Notes: generated by a model not told the origin, from the letters alone. A stretch of 9,595 bases of DNA from Alphaproteobacteria bacterium UBA3773 (GCA_002372275.1 DFFP01000008.1:1-9595), one strand, 5' to 3'. Positions 1-6,038 are shown, counted from the first letter of the stretch. Translations and numbers: made by a program.

Positions 1-531
1 GTCTATCAGGATATTTATCAAATTTCAAAAAATACATCTGAAAAACTTCAAAAATTGAACACTGATTTGGAACATTTGTTTGAATATATTCAAGATGTGG
101 TGTATTTTGAACAAACCGGTCAAGAACGTCCGCGGGGCAAAAAAGCACCAGAACCGATGATCAAAGTTGATACGAGCGATTCTTTGCCGGCAAAAACGGA
201 AAACAACACCGAAGCGCAATCAAAAATACCTCAAAAACTTGAAGCTCCACAGGAAGAAAAGTCAAACACAAAAGCTTTGCCTGATGCACTACCTCAGCAA
301 GCCACAAAAGAAAACCCCGCTGAAAATCAAAAAGAACCGGAAACAGAACTGAAAGCAAATTCTTTGCTTCGAGAAATAAAAGATTACGGACAAGAAAAAG
401 CAAGCGGAACAATTCTCAAATCCGGCAAAAAAGAGAATACAAAAACAAATACTTCAAACACTTTGAAAAAAAGTCTGTTAAAACCGTTAAACGAGCCCGT
501 TGAGGTTCAGGGAAAAATTAAGACCAAGTAA
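1..531 (+). CDS. C-terminal part of an unrecognised charged, low-complexity protein
   Basis: The frame is open from the first base, so the gene starts before the window; 176 residues are visible. The TTG at 55 is an internal Leu codon, not a convincing start, because no Shine-Dalgarno sequence precedes it. The first 45 or so visible residues (SEKLQKLNTDLEHLFEYIQD) look amphipathic and could form a helix or short coiled coil. From about residue 60 on the protein is rich in Lys, Glu, Asn, Thr, Gln and Pro, with almost no hydrophobic runs, so it is probably a disordered tail ending in a basic stretch (GKIKTK). No signal, membrane segment or catalytic motif is visible. The stop lies 35 nt before the next gene, which suggests one operon with the prenyl-synthase-like gene. 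I do not recognise the family; a membrane-anchored or cell-envelope protein with a long soluble tail is possible, but the informative N-terminus is missing. Confidence 0.75.
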   Translation, partial: VYQDIYQISKNTSEKLQKLNTDLEHLFEYIQDVVYFEQTGQERPRGKKAPEPMIKVDTSDSLPAKTENNTEAQSKIPQKLEAPQEEKSNTKALPDALPQQATKENPAENQKEPETELKANSLLREIKDYGQEKASGTILKSGKKENTKTNTSNTLKKSLLKPLNEPVEVQGKIKTK

Positions 532-566
532 TTGTATTGACTTAAAATTGTAAGGAACTTTTTTAA

Positions 567-1403
567 ATGAGTCTTGTCAGTCGCATCGTTCATAAATCAG
601 CTGCTTCACTTTTTTGGTGCATGAGAGGATTACCTAAAGCCAAACGTGAAGCCGTTTATACCTTATATGCTTTTATACACCATTTAGATAGCATCGAGAG
701 CAGTGATCTTTCACTTGAACAAAAAAATGAACTTTTTGAGGCTTGGAAAATTGAACTTCAAAACATCTTTGTTAAAAAAGCTCCCGAAACCGAAATCGGA
801 CGCAAAATTTATAAAATGATCTTGCGATTTAAGATCAAGCAAGAAGATTTTGAGCTTCTGTTAAAAGCGGCCAAATTAGATTTTCCGTCTCCCTTGCAAG
901 CGCCTAAAAAATCCGTTTTTGAACAATATATTCTCGGCAATGCCGTTATTCCCGTATATTTAACACTTCTGATTATGGGAGAACTCAAAGAAAAACCGAT
1001 GCGCACCCTTGCCGATAATTTCGGCAACGCTATTGCGCTTACAAATATATTGCGAAACATCAAAGATGATGCTTTAGAGGGGCATTTGTATATTTTTGAA
1101 GAACTGCTTACAGAATGCAAAATTTTTTCAAAAGACCCGATGACAGTGGTTCGTGATCCGAATTTAACAGCTGCCAGACAAAAAATTGCTTATCAGGCAG
1201 CCGTTTGTTTTCAAAGAACTTATAAAATGATGAGTGCGACAAACAAAAAAACCATGCGTCCGCTTCGTTTTATTTTTCACATTTACAAACGTTATTTTGA
1301 TATTATGCAAAAAAGAGGTTGGGAAATCATATCGCCTAAGCCACAGATTAAGGCTTTTGATCAATTAATGATTGCTTTCAACACTGTTTTTGAAAAGTAT
1401 TAA
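567..1403 (+). CDS. Squalene/phytoene synthase-fold protein with altered Asp-rich motifs
   Basis: A 278-residue protein of the usual length for HpnC/HpnD and phytoene synthases, which join two prenyl diphosphates head to head. The family pattern is clear: SLFWCMRGLPKAKREAVYTL near residues 14-33, a Tyr-rich helix around 121-131, the second signature around 152-175 (NAIALTNILRNIKDD, then EGHLY), and a C-terminal RYFDIMQKRGWEI helix. Active members bind Mg-diphosphate through two DxxxD motifs. Here the first reads DSIES (41-45) and the second NIKDD (164-168), so one Asp of each pair is replaced. The family's GRxYLP motif is also changed, to GHLYIF. The fold assignment is firm; catalysis is doubtful. 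It may be a divergent presqualene diphosphate synthase, or a non-catalytic member like the mitochondrial complex I assembly factor NDUFAF6. No hpnC or hpnE partner is nearby. The start has AAGGAA about 9 nt upstream. The 35-nt gaps on both sides point to an operon. Confidence 0.85.
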   Translation: MSLVSRIVHKSAASLFWCMRGLPKAKREAVYTLYAFIHHLDSIESSDLSLEQKNELFEAWKIELQNIFVKKAPETEIGRKIYKMILRFKIKQEDFELLLKAAKLDFPSPLQAPKKSVFEQYILGNAVIPVYLTLLIMGELKEKPMRTLADNFGNAIALTNILRNIKDDALEGHLYIFEELLTECKIFSKDPMTVVRDPNLTAARQKIAYQAAVCFQRTYKMMSATNKKTMRPLRFIFHIYKRYFDIMQKRGWEIISPKPQIKAFDQLMIAFNTVFEKY

Positions 1404-1438
1404 AATAAATTCATTCTTACTTGAAAGGACTTTTTTCA

Positions 1439-2332
1439 ATGATTAAAAATTTTATCATGTTATCAACAACAGCACTTATGCTTCCGCTTTTAGCATTTGC
1501 TGAAGACACCGAAATCAAAGAAGCAGAAGACGCCCAAGCGCCTGTCAGCTCACTTCAGGCCAATTTAAGCAGACTTGCCGTTCAATATAACAAAAACTCT
1601 GTCACAAACAGAAATGATGATGCCAATTACCCCGGCACATTTACCTCTGACGAGCAAGAGGTTTTTACCTTCATTTTTGACGGCAATCTGGCATACAACA
1701 GAGAAAGTATGGTTTGGGTCAATTCTTTGTTTGCCGAATACGGAAAAAGCGAATCAACCGAAAACGGTAAAAAAACAAAAAGTGAAAATGCCGATAAAAT
1801 TTTATTGACAACCGATTATACTCATAAAATTTGGAAACTTGAAGAAGGCATTATCGGCCCGTTTGTTAATCTTGGTTATCAAACCGAATTTACCACCTTT
1901 GAAGGTGATGATGGTGAAGATTATCGCACCAAAATTTTGCGCGGAAAAACAGGTATGAAGCTTTATGAAGGAAAATACTTTAAAGAACTTTATGCCGCAG
2001 CCGTTGAAGAAGCCGACTTTACTTATGGCGATACAAACATGAAAACAGCCGCCGAAATCGGTTATAAATTTGAATATCAAATCAGAGATGATATGAAATT
2101 TGTTTCTGACGGATATTTCAGAAAATTTTTCATTTATGATACCTATCGTAACACCGATTATAAATTTGAGGCTGAAACAAATAACCGTCTTGACGTTACC
2201 ATTGTCGGAAATCTTTCATTTGCCCCGTTTGTGAACTACAAAATTGCTAAAACACGCGGTGCGAAAAAAGAACGCTCCAATACAACGGTCGGCTTGTCGC
2301 TGGGATATCAAACAGATTATAAATTTTGGTAA
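1439..2332 (+). CDS. Exported beta-rich protein, probable outer-membrane barrel (DUF481-like)
   Basis: I place the start at ATG 1439, giving 297 residues. The GAAAGGA at 1423-1429 is a well-spaced ribosome site for it, and the upstream TTG at 1421 overlaps that site. Residues 1-21 form a Sec signal peptide: a Lys at position 3, a hydrophobic core, and AFA|ED at the cleavage point. The mature part alternates polar and aromatic residues in short beta-like strands, such as FTFIFDGNLAYN, KFVSDGYFRKFFIY and TVGLSLGYQTDYKFW. It ends in an aromatic residue (Trp), as barrels inserted by the BAM complex usually end in Phe or Trp. The spacing and style resemble DUF481, the salt-induced outer-membrane family, but I see no motif that proves it. 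Transported molecule and function are unknown. It is the last gene of the upstream set and is followed by a strong terminator. Confidence 0.75.
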   Translation: MIKNFIMLSTTALMLPLLAFAEDTEIKEAEDAQAPVSSLQANLSRLAVQYNKNSVTNRNDDANYPGTFTSDEQEVFTFIFDGNLAYNRESMVWVNSLFAEYGKSESTENGKKTKSENADKILLTTDYTHKIWKLEEGIIGPFVNLGYQTEFTTFEGDDGEDYRTKILRGKTGMKLYEGKYFKELYAAAVEEADFTYGDTNMKTAAEIGYKFEYQIRDDMKFVSDGYFRKFFIYDTYRNTDYKFEAETNNRLDVTIVGNLSFAPFVNYKIAKTRGAKKERSNTTVGLSLGYQTDYKFW

Positions 2333-2344
2333 AAATACAAAATT

Positions 2345-2395
2345 ACAAAGACCCACGAATTGATCGCGTGGGTCTTTGTGTATTAAATTTTTTTT
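2345..2395 (+). terminator. Strong intrinsic terminator after the barrel gene
   Basis: A perfect 13-bp stem (ACAAAGACCCACG at 2345-2357 with 2367-2379) and a 9-nt loop are followed by a run of eight T at 2388-2395. It starts 13 nt after the stop codon at 2332. The T run begins 8 nt after the stem, a little further than ideal. On the minus strand the flank is only moderately T-rich, but the hairpin could also stop transcripts from the nuclease gene ending at 2456. Confidence 0.85.
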
Positions 2396-2455
2396 AAGCA
2401 CAATCTATTCTCTTTAATGATAAAGTAAATCATCTTAGAGCCTACTTGAGTTTTT

Positions 2456-2902
2456 TTATTGCTTTTGAGAAACATACTTGTTGCAACCGTCATCAGAAAG
2501 CATATATTCGCTGACATCAATGATATCATTTGACTTGATATCATCTATAAATACTTTACCCAAAATGCGTCCGAATGAATCGCGTTTTTCCCATTGAACT
2601 CTGATATACCGATGATTTTGAAGTAAATGTTTAAGTTTTGCCTTGGAGACTTTTCCTTGTTTAAAAATTTCATCATAAGATAAATGATAAAGCTTTTGTT
2701 GAAACGCGGCACGTTTGTTCATTGCCGTTTCAAAGCAATCAACATCTAAAAGCCTGATTTTTGTTTCTTCCTTATCATAGACCGTTGCGCTGAATGTGTC
2801 GCCGTCGTGCACTTTTGTGATTGTGGCAATAAATTCGTGCGCAAATGTGAATTTAACAAATAAATTTGAAAATAAAATAGAATAAAAAATAATCTTTGAC
2901 AT
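2456..2902 (-). CDS. Exported thermonuclease-like protein (staphylococcal nuclease fold)
   Basis: A 148-residue protein with an N-terminal signal peptide, probably cut after residue 21 (FTFA|HE), followed by one SNase domain. The family cleaves DNA and RNA with Ca2+. By alignment to staphylococcal nuclease, the key residues are present: VHDGDTF at 31-37 (metal-binding D35), IRLLDVD at 49-55 (catalytic R50, metal-binding D55), E58 as the general-base equivalent, and R112 in SFGRILGKVFID. The ending SEYMLSDDGCNKY matches the VNEMLVxxGxA helix of the family. An active periplasmic or secreted nuclease is therefore likely, serving nutrient scavenging or extracellular DNA turnover. ATG 2902 is chosen because AAAGG (2911-2915) lies 8 nt upstream. 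A structured RNA ending in an intrinsic terminator lies directly in front, so expression may depend on read-through or on a switch there. Two Cys, at 56 and 140, could form a disulfide after export. Confidence 0.9.
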   Translation of the reverse strand: MSKIIFYSILFSNLFVKFTFAHEFIATITKVHDGDTFSATVYDKEETKIRLLDVDCFETAMNKRAAFQQKLYHLSYDEIFKQGKVSKAKLKHLLQNHRYIRVQWEKRDSFGRILGKVFIDDIKSNDIIDVSEYMLSDDGCNKYVSQKQ

Positions 2903-2919
2903 GAGCTTGACCTTTAATT

Positions 2920-2949
2920 AAAAAAGACCACCTTTGAATTAAGGCGGTC
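2920..2949 (-). terminator. Intrinsic terminator at the end of the structured RNA, just before the nuclease gene
   Basis: Read on the minus strand, GACCGCCTT pairs with AAGGTGGTC (9 bp including one G-U) around a 6-nt loop and is followed by six U. The wobble becomes an A-C mismatch on the plus strand, so the hairpin belongs to minus transcripts. The U run ends 17 nt before the nuclease start codon. The first five bases of the 5' arm (2945-2949) also belong to the closing helix of the upstream RNA. Confidence 0.8.
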
Positions 2950-3171
2950 GGAGAGTCTAAAAATCATATCTACGAGTTGATTCTTATAACCTTTAGGATA
3001 AATCCTTGAACATACGTTACAAGCTCCCCGGCCATTGTCGGGGATATATACATTGCTTAGCTATAAAAAAGCATGCAATGCTTACGGCGCATATCCATCG
3101 CCGCGTAGATAGAGCCTTTAGAAACTCCGTACCGTTTTATAGGTACTGGGCACAAAGAAACTTCGTGCTTA
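2920..3171 (-). ncRNA. Unassigned structured RNA (about 250 nt) or attenuator leader of the nuclease gene
   Basis: No protein frame fits this stretch, but the minus strand folds well. From 5' to 3' there are: hairpin A (3150-3168, 8 bp, 3-nt loop); hairpin B (3129-3146, GTACC/GGTAC); a long closing helix pairing 3104-3134 with 2945-2974 in three blocks (8 bp, 6 bp, and 9 bp with one bulge); and, inside it, P2 (3085-3103), P3 (3050-3056 with 3075-3081), P4 (3025-3044, TCCCCG/CGGGGA) and P5 (2983-2990 with 3016-3023, capped by AGGA/TCCT). It ends in the terminator at 2920-2949. Hairpin A, P3, P5 and the terminator each hold a G-U pair on the minus strand that would be A-C on the plus strand, which fixes the orientation. 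I found no signatures of tmRNA (tag or T-arm), RNase P, SRP RNA or common riboswitches; 6S RNA is not supported because the fold is branched. Its 5' end near 3171 is inferred from a weak promoter. Function unknown. Confidence 0.7.
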
Positions 3172-3177
3172 AAACTT

Positions 3178-3205
3178 AAATTAACGCAACAATCTTAAAA
3201 ATCAA
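3178..3205 (-). promoter_or_regulatory. Weak candidate promoter for the structured RNA
   Basis: On the minus strand TTGATT (3205-3200) and TAATTT (3183-3178) are 16 nt apart. Transcription would begin near 3171, directly before the first hairpin. The region sits between the kdsA terminator and the RNA, where a promoter is expected, but the -10 match is poor and the area is AT-rich. Confidence 0.3.
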
Positions 3206-3223
3206 TAAAAAAAATTTTGCTTT

Positions 3224-3244
3224 AAAAAACCGGCAAAAGCCGGT
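3224..3244 (-). terminator. kdsA terminator
   Basis: On the minus strand ACCGGC pairs with GCCGGT (6 bp) around a TTTT loop, followed by six U (plus-strand A run 3224-3229). It begins 10 nt after the kdsA stop codon, which separates kdsA from the RNA and nuclease downstream. Confidence 0.85.
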
Positions 3245-3253
3245 CGTCTATCC

Positions 3254-4099
3254 TTAATAATCGTGTATCATCGTTTTTGTGATTTTATCAAAGGCCATCA
3301 GCTCTTCTAAAACGCGTGGCATATCGGCAAGCGCGATTGTATTGGGGCCGTCTGAAAGAGCTTTATCCGGATTTTCATGCGTTTCCATAAAAATGCCTGC
3401 CACACCGACTGCAACGGCTGCTCTTGCTAAAATAGGCGCAAATTCGCGTTGTCCGCCGGTAGTCGTGCCCTTTCCTCCCGGCTGTTGAACCGAATGGGTT
3501 GCATCAAAAATAACAGGATATCCGGTATCTTTAGCCATTTGCGGAAAGCTGCGCATATCAACCACCAATGTGTTATACCCAAAACTTGTACCGCGCTCGG
3601 TCAGTAAAACGTTTGTATTGCCGCTATCAACCGATTTTTGAACCAAATTTTTGACATCCCAAGGCGCCAAAAACTGACCTTTTTTGATATTGACCGCTTT
3701 GCCTGTTTGAGCTGCCGCCACGACCAAATCTGTTTGACGACATAAAAACGCCGGAATTTGAAGCATATCAACATGCTTGGCAACTTCTTTGCATTGCCAT
3801 GGTTCGTGCACATCGGTCACAATCGGCAAATCAGGATAAAGCTTTTTAATTTCATCAAACGTTTCCATTCCTTTTTCAAGCCCCACACCGCGTGCACTGT
3901 TGATTGATGTGCGATTGGCTTTGTCAAAGGAGGCCTTAAAAACGTATGGCAACCCGAGCTTTTGCGTGATTTCGCGCATTTGCCCCGCAATCATGATAGC
4001 ATGTTCTTGACTTTCAATCTGGCACGGGCCGCAAATCAAACCGATGGGTAATTTATTTGAAAATTCAACTGTACCCACTTTAACAATGTGTTGTTCCAT
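3254..4099 (-). CDS. kdsA: 3-deoxy-8-phosphooctulonate synthase (KDO-8-P synthase)
   Basis: A 281-residue cytoplasmic aldolase-type TIM barrel that condenses phosphoenolpyruvate with arabinose 5-phosphate to give Kdo-8-phosphate, the first committed step to the Kdo of the lipopolysaccharide inner core. Family landmarks run through its whole length: ICGPCQIES (23-30), FKASFDKANRTS (54-65), VTDVHEPWQ (94-102), QIPAFLCRQTDL (114-125), NIKKGQFLAPWD (137-148), LLTERGTSFGYN (165-176), FDATHSVQQPGG (198-209) and FMETHENPDKALSDGP (237-252). Cys26 in GPC, with His202, Glu239 and Asp250, matches the metal site of the Aquifex-type, metal-dependent class; the E. coli-type class has Asn in place of the Cys. 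The start is preceded by AAGAGGGA. It is transcribed alone here: a terminator follows closely, and the tRNA leader upstream runs the other way. The length and motifs are complete, so an active enzyme is expected. Confidence 0.98.
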   Translation of the reverse strand: MEQHIVKVGTVEFSNKLPIGLICGPCQIESQEHAIMIAGQMREITQKLGLPYVFKASFDKANRTSINSARGVGLEKGMETFDEIKKLYPDLPIVTDVHEPWQCKEVAKHVDMLQIPAFLCRQTDLVVAAAQTGKAVNIKKGQFLAPWDVKNLVQKSVDSGNTNVLLTERGTSFGYNTLVVDMRSFPQMAKDTGYPVIFDATHSVQQPGGKGTTTGGQREFAPILARAAVAVGVAGIFMETHENPDKALSDGPNTIALADMPRVLEELMAFDKITKTMIHDY

Positions 4100-4232
4100 A
4101 GTTCCCTCTTAATATAATTTTTTTTTATACTATGCCCGAAACAATTTTAAAGCGCAATAACTTTCATGAAATAATACCACAAATAATCCGTATGCGGTGA
4201 TATTTTTTGTTTTTGAAAAAGCAAAAAACATC

Positions 4233-4261
4233 TTGACGTTTGATTTTTTTTACGTTATAGG
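4233..4261 (+). promoter_or_regulatory. Promoter of the tRNA-Ser transcript
   Basis: TTGACG (4233-4238) and TATAGG (4256-4261) are separated by 17 nt, a good sigma-70-type match. The predicted start near 4268 leaves a leader of about 100 nt before the tRNA. The rest of 4100-4232 is AT-rich and should carry the divergent kdsA promoter; a TAGTATAAA stretch on the minus strand near 4126 is a possible -10, but no clear -35 goes with it. Confidence 0.6.
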
Positions 4262-4279
4262 GAAATAGTTTTCGATTTT

Positions 4280-4333
4280 GGAAACTGCTTGCCGCCACAA
4301 ACCGGCGGAGCGCGACAGCGCAGACGGTTTTCC
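4280..4333 (+). other. GC-rich folded leader ahead of tRNA-Ser with complement to its anticodon arm
   Basis: Within AT-rich surroundings this block holds CCGCC/GGCGG (4292-4296 with 4304-4308), GCGC/GCGC around GACA (4310-4321) and an imperfect outer pairing of GGAAAC (4280-4285) with the GTTTTCC end (4327-4333). It lies in the presumed pre-tRNA leader. Bases 4323-4332 (GACGGTTTTC) are the exact reverse complement of 4405-4414 in the anticodon loop and stem. It may be processed away, be a small palindromic repeat, or affect tRNA folding; no second copy is visible in the window. Confidence 0.45.
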
Positions 4334-4369
4334 ATTAAGAAAGTATTATTGTAAATTTCAGTCATATAT

Positions 4370-4459
4370 GGAAAGGTGGCAGAGTGGTCTATTGCAACGG
4401 TCTTGAAAACCGTCGGGGGCGCAAGCCCTCCCAGAGTTCGAATCTCTGCCTTTCCGCCA
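4370..4459 (+). tRNA. tRNA-Ser (anticodon UGA), CCA encoded
   Basis: A complete class II tRNA of 90 nt. The acceptor stem pairs GGAAAGG (4370-4376) with CCTTTCC (4449-4455), then discriminator G4456 and an encoded CCA at 4457-4459. The anticodon stem ACGGT/ACCGT encloses CTTGAAA, with anticodon TGA at 4404-4406, which reads UCA and other UCN codons. The long variable arm (GGGC-GCAA-GCCC, within 4414-4431) is the serine hallmark. The T arm is CAGAG-TTCGAAT-CTCTG. Confidence 0.97.
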
Positions 4460-4462
4460 ATC

Positions 4463-4492
4463 AAAAACACCCTCAAAAAGGGTGTTTTTTTT
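4463..4492 (+). terminator. tRNA-Ser terminator
   Basis: AAAAACACCCT pairs with AGGGTGTTTTT around CAAAA (4463-4489), ending in a run of eight T (4485-4492). It starts 4 nt after the tRNA CCA. The kinase-like gene begins only 15 nt later, so either some read-through feeds that gene or it has a promoter I cannot see. Confidence 0.9.
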
Positions 4493-4506
4493 AACAGGAG
4501 CCTCAA

Positions 4507-5070
4507 ATGAAAAGAAATCAGGTTATACTCATATACGGTGTGCCGGCGGCGGGCAAATATACGATGGCTAAAAGGCTTTCAGATGAAAAAGGCTTTTTGC
4601 TTGATAACCACTATTTTCACGATATGTTCAAAAACATAACGGAAGTTCCCGAAAATCAACAAAAAGAGTATTTTGACGATGTCGGAAGCTTAAAAGAAGA
4701 ATTTTTAAAAATTATTCAAAAATTTTATCCGAAAACAGAATATGTTCGCTATATCTTCACGTCTTGCATTGCAGAAGATGAAAAGAATAATATCATCACG
4801 TTTCAAAAATTTGCAGGTAGCATCAATGCTGATTTTATCCCGATTGAGCTCCAAGCGGATATTGATGTTTTAAAATCGCGTTGCCAAACCGATTACAGAA
4901 AATGGCGCAAAAAAATCTCAGACCCTCAAAAATTGGAACGCGTTATCCATCAGGCGTTTCAAAAATCGCCCGATTTTGATCATGAAAATAAACTTTGTAT
5001 CGAATCCTCTTTCTTAAATGAGGAAGAAACCTTTCAGATCATCAAAGAATTTTTAAAAAAATTTGAGTGA
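4507..5070 (+). CDS. Small P-loop kinase-like protein
   Basis: A 187-residue protein of P-loop small-molecule kinase type. A hydrophobic strand (VILIY, 6-10) runs into a Walker A loop, GVPAAGKYT (11-19). The usual GKS/GKT is GKYT here, with Thr at the next position; this variant occurs in uncharacterised kinase-like ATPases with GPPxxGKxT loops. Residues 31-40 (LLDNHYFHDM) sit where such kinases hold substrate residues. R125, R131 and K132 in a helical stretch (VLKSRCQTDYRKW) could serve as the lid. The end, IESSFLNEEETFQIIKEFL, resembles the 'dTS-xLs-eet' C-terminus of gluconate/chloramphenicol-kinase-like proteins. Substrate unknown. ATG 4507 has AGGAG 6 nt upstream. It faces the minus-strand TerB set and lies straight after a tRNA terminator, a common place for acquired genes. 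No transmembrane or signal segment. Confidence 0.8.
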   Translation: MKRNQVILIYGVPAAGKYTMAKRLSDEKGFLLDNHYFHDMFKNITEVPENQQKEYFDDVGSLKEEFLKIIQKFYPKTEYVRYIFTSCIAEDEKNNIITFQKFAGSINADFIPIELQADIDVLKSRCQTDYRKWRKKISDPQKLERVIHQAFQKSPDFDHENKLCIESSFLNEEETFQIIKEFLKKFE

Positions 5071-5085
5071 TTTTTCAAAACAAAA

Positions 5086-5117
5086 GCACCTCTCAATTTT
5101 CATCAAGAAGTGTTTTT
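5086..5117. terminator. Possible bidirectional terminator between convergent genes
   Basis: CACCTC (5087-5092) and GAAGTG (5107-5112) pair fully on the minus strand, with one G-U, and with one mismatch on the plus strand. The loop is 14 nt. A T run follows on the plus side (5113-5117), and on the minus side the sequence continues TTTTGTTTT. It fits the space between two converging genes, but the stem is short. The remaining gap up to 5193 shows nothing else. Confidence 0.4.
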
Positions 5118-5193
5118 AATGATAGAGATCATATGAAAAATCAGTTTTTCAAACCATTACCGGCCAAATCTTTCATGTATTCTTGTCGTAGAT

Positions 5194-5565
5194 TTATGAC
5201 CGACGATATTCCGGCGGAACATTGATCGCGCCTCGAAGCGCCGCAATACGCTCTGCAATGGTCATTTTATGTTCATCTGTTCTTCTGTGCGGTTCAACTT
5301 GATGAGTGCTACCTGATACGCCGACATTTTGTGTCATGCTTTTTGTTTCAGGAGATGAAATCAGACTCTGAAAAGCAGCTGCAAGCTCTCCCTCCTCACG
5401 ATTTATTTTTTCTGATGAAATTAAATTTTTAAAAACAGATATATATTCATCACCATCACTTGAAAACACATCATCACTTTTCAAATAAGCCAGTTTTTTT
5501 TCAACAGCTTGATCAAACGGAATTTTTTGTGCTTTTATTGTATTTTCTAACTTAATATTGTCCAT
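5194..5565 (-). CDS. Small hypothetical protein overlapping the TerB-like gene
   Basis: A 123-residue soluble protein of no family I recognise. I start it at ATG 5565. A longer frame reaches 5622, but its extra residues would overlap the preceding gene far more. From 5565 the overlap is 14 nt, and GGAAAAAGAAA, inside the end of the upstream gene, serves as a weak ribosome site, so translational coupling is likely. The N-terminal 70 residues are charged and probably helical (VEKKLAYL, EGELAAAFQSLI). Residues 73-100 are Ser/Thr/Gly-rich and look like a linker. A short C-terminal helix, MTIAERIAALRGAI, is followed by NVPPEYRRS. No membrane segment or enzyme motif is seen. The overlap with the TerB-like gene suggests the two proteins act together, but there is no further evidence for a role. 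Confidence 0.65.
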   Translation of the reverse strand: MDNIKLENTIKAQKIPFDQAVEKKLAYLKSDDVFSSDGDEYISVFKNLISSEKINREEGELAAAFQSLISSPETKSMTQNVGVSGSTHQVEPHRRTDEHKMTIAERIAALRGAINVPPEYRRS

Positions 5566-5989
5566 TTTCTTTTTCCATGATGATACGTCCGGTTTTTTCC
5601 AAAATAGCCACATCCAGCACAAATCTGTTGATTAAAATAAGCTTTTCATCTTCGATATTCATCGCACGAGAAATTTCAATTAAAGTATGCAATTCGTTAT
5701 CATGCAAACTATCATCAACATTTGCTAAAAAACACAGTTCCCTTAAAAGCTCCAACGCGTGTGAACGATTTGTAATTTTTTTTGCCTCAGCGATGTATTG
5801 TACAGTATTTGTATTTTTAATAATGTCCACCATCACATTATTGTCAATACCATAGCGTTTAGAAATTTCTTTTAAAAAAGCGACTTCATCAGATTCAATT
5901 TTTCCGTCAGCTTTAATCAAAACACAAAAAAGCTTTAAGAAAATCATTTTTTCTTCATGAGATAATTCTTGAATATATTCCTCTGCCAT
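5552..5989 (-). CDS. TerB-like (tellurite-resistance/co-chaperone-type) helical protein
   Basis: A 145-residue all-helical protein with the repeated acidic pattern of the TerB domain. The first half has LFCVLIKADGKIESDEVAFLKEI (20-42) and the second LCFLANVDDSLHDNELHTLIEI (85-106). In TerB-type proteins the [AS]-x-x-D-G-x-[IL]-x-x-x-E pattern supplies acidic residues that can bind metal; here the first site (D28, E32, E35) is complete, and the second has V-D-D-S in place of A-D-G. The family is linked to tellurite resistance, stress and envelope-associated defence modules. No TerC, TerD or TerF partner is present in the window, so the specific role is open. AGGAG lies 6 nt before ATG 5989, and a fair promoter lies upstream. 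The stop overlaps the next gene by 14 nt. No signal peptide. Confidence 0.75.
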   Translation of the reverse strand: MAEEYIQELSHEEKMIFLKLFCVLIKADGKIESDEVAFLKEISKRYGIDNNVMVDIIKNTNTVQYIAEAKKITNRSHALELLRELCFLANVDDSLHDNELHTLIEISRAMNIEDEKLILINRFVLDVAILEKTGRIIMEKENGQY

Positions 5990-6010
5990 TGCAAACTCCT
6001 TTAGCTTAAG

Positions 6011-6038
6011 AGTATAATAATTAAAGCTTAAATTTCAA
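6011..6038 (-). promoter_or_regulatory. Candidate promoter of the TerB-like pair
   Basis: On the minus strand TTGAAA (6038-6033) and TATACT (6016-6011) are 16 nt apart, both good matches. Transcription would start near 6004, about 15 nt before the TerB-like start codon. The 69-nt gap between this gene and the upstream 486-residue gene holds no clear terminator, so read-through from upstream is also possible. Confidence 0.5.

Noticed and set aside
2920..3171. tmRNA, RNase P RNA, 6S RNA or SRP RNA as identity of the structured RNA
   Set aside because: No tag frame or T-arm, no GAGGAAAGUCC or ACAGAA-type cores, no SRP GGAAGG tetraloop region, and the branched fold does not match rod-like 6S RNA. 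This was by eye, so a covariance search should confirm it.
4255..4506. Open minus-strand frame of 83 codons
   Set aside because: It runs antisense through the tRNA-Ser gene, its leader and its terminator; frames of this kind across tRNAs are a common false gene call.
5566..5622. Longer start of the small gene downstream of the TerB-like gene
   Set aside because: It would overlap the TerB-like gene by 71 nt and begins without a ribosome site; ATG 5565 gives a normal coupled overlap.
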